From positions 248,001-312,000 of the forward strand of contig OZ241384.1 in NCBI GenBank assembly GCA_965200805.1: a stretch of DNA of 64,000 nucleotides, given 5' to 3'. Shown here in pieces: positions 63,241-64,000 of the stretch (positions within the stretch are counted from its first letter, which is position 1; every line of letters starts with the position of its first letter). Source of the DNA: MPNP01 sp026709725. Its GTDB lineage: Bacteria > Pseudomonadota > Alphaproteobacteria > Rhodobacterales > Rhodobacteraceae. Both the position numbers and the translations under genes were made by a program. The notes beneath the pieces are model-generated. The model had not been told where the DNA came from. It searched no databases and saw only the letters and a list, made by a program, of their open reading frames with translations.

Positions 63241-64000
63241 ATTGGTCAATACATTCCTGTCCGGGCCGGATCAGAACGGATGTTTTGGCAAATTTGGCGG
63301 TCGCTTCGTTTCTGAAACCCTTATGCCTCTCATTCTTGATCTGGAAAAGGAATATCAGGCCAGCAGAACCGATGAGTCATTCAGGGCGGAAATGGAAGAT
63401 CTCTGGACACATTATGTCGGGCGCCCCTCGCCTCTCTACTATGCCGAGCGATTGACAGAGCATGTGGGCGGAGCCAGGATCTACCTCAAGCGTGATGAAC
63501 TCAACCATACAGGTGCTCACAAGATCAACAATGTCCTCGGCCAAATTCTCCTTGCCCGCCGTATGGGCAAGACACGCATCATTGCCGAGACGGGTGCAGG
63601 ACAGCATGGTGTTGCCTGCGCAACGGTCTGTGCACGCTTTGGCCTTCCCTGCATCGTCTATATGGGCGAGCATGATGTGGAGCGCCAGGCTCCCAATGTG
63701 TTCCGGATGCGCCTGCTTGGTGCTGAAATCATCCCGGTTTCTTCCGGGCGCGGAACCCTCAAGGATGCGATGAATGACGCGCTGCGGGACTGGGTGACCA
63801 ATGTCAGGGACACCTTCTACTGCATTGGCACTGTGGCCGGCCCCCACCCCTACCCCGCCATGGTCCGGGATTTCCAGTCCATTATCGGCAAGGAAGCGCG
63901 GGAACAGATGCTGGCCCGGGAGGGTCGCCTTCCTGACATTCTGGTCGCAGCAATCGGGGGCGGCTCCAATGCCATGGGTCTCTTCTATCCATTTCTTGAT
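63230..64000 (+). CDS. trpB: Tryptophan synthase beta subunit (3' end outside window)
   Basis: The first 257 codons of TrpB. GKFGGRFVSETLMPLI, the PLP Lys in LNHTGAHKINNVLGQ, TGAGQHGVACA, and AAIGGGSNAMGLF are all intact. It joins indole and serine to tryptophan. The start ATG at 63230 overlaps the end of trpF by 11 nt, indicating translational coupling. Confidence 0.97.
   Translation, partial: MNHELVNTFLSGPDQNGCFGKFGGRFVSETLMPLILDLEKEYQASRTDESFRAEMEDLWTHYVGRPSPLYYAERLTEHVGGARIYLKRDELNHTGAHKINNVLGQILLARRMGKTRIIAETGAGQHGVACATVCARFGLPCIVYMGEHDVERQAPNVFRMRLLGAEIIPVSSGRGTLKDAMNDALRDWVTNVRDTFYCIGTVAGPHPYPAMVRDFQSIIGKEAREQMLAREGRLPDILVAAIGGGSNAMGLFYPFLD

Noticed and set aside
1..64000. CRISPR arrays, rRNA genes or prophage modules
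   Set aside because: No regularly spaced repeats, rRNA sequence or phage structural genes were seen anywhere in the window.

Overview
The window looks like the chromosome of an alphaproteobacterium of fairly high GC. Two gene orders typical of that class are present: phoH-ybeY-corC-lnt-metK-trmB (44285-50090) and cmk-rpsA-ihfB-lapA-trpF-trpB (59094 to the right edge). Several ABC importers and catabolic operons fit a heterotroph that scavenges sugars, compatible solutes, purines and pyrimidines. I cannot fix the genus from the sequence alone.

Left part (1-9900): the C-terminal part of methylmalonyl-CoA mutase, the Mg2+ channel mgtE, guanine deaminase guaD, alanine dehydrogenase ald, a CitE/malyl-CoA-lyase-like enzyme, a frame-disrupted AAA-type ATPase and an ArsP/UPF0718-type permease.

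Sugar region (9903-27172): two ABC importer systems. The first is controlled by an IclR regulator. It has an ATPase and a sugar 1-dehydrogenase-like SDR on the minus strand and a binding protein with two permeases on the plus strand, with a perfect 29-bp palindrome between the two transcription units. Next to it are a GH4 enzyme with the CHS motif of alpha-galactosidases and a GH2 enzyme, so galactosides are the likely diet. The second is a LacI-controlled operon of binding protein, two unusual permeases, a GH63-type glucosylglycerate/mannosylglycerate hydrolase-like enzyme and an ATPase. One permease carries a DUF11-like extracytoplasmic insert and the other about four extra N-terminal membrane helices. 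In both systems a hairpin lies between the binding-protein gene and the first permease gene.

Middle (27339-44170): a coiled-coil PD-(D/E)XK protein, a MaoC-type hydratase, carAB, tRNA-Ser(GCT), a glutaryl-CoA dehydrogenase, and a seven-gene operon for reductive pyrimidine breakdown (transaminase, amidohydrolase, dihydropyrimidinase) ending in a complete NMT1/THI5-type ABC importer.

Right part (44285-64000): the two core clusters flank a scarred accessory region at 51466-59050. It holds a decayed hipA toxin, a small coiled-coil membrane protein, a frameshifted IS110-family transposase with a 14-base homopolymer, and then an intact, AT-richer pair. The pair is a BrnT-type toxin overlapping by 4 nt a 1495-residue protein with an HSP90/sacsin-type ATPase domain at the N-terminus and an SF2 DEAH helicase at the C-terminus. 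The first ~24 residues of the large protein look like the N-terminus of the small antitoxins that normally partner BrnT-type toxins. This toxin plus antitoxin-tagged ATPase/helicase unit is the best candidate in the window for an undescribed (defence-like) system. aroA, usually directly upstream of cmk, lies inverted on the far side of this island.
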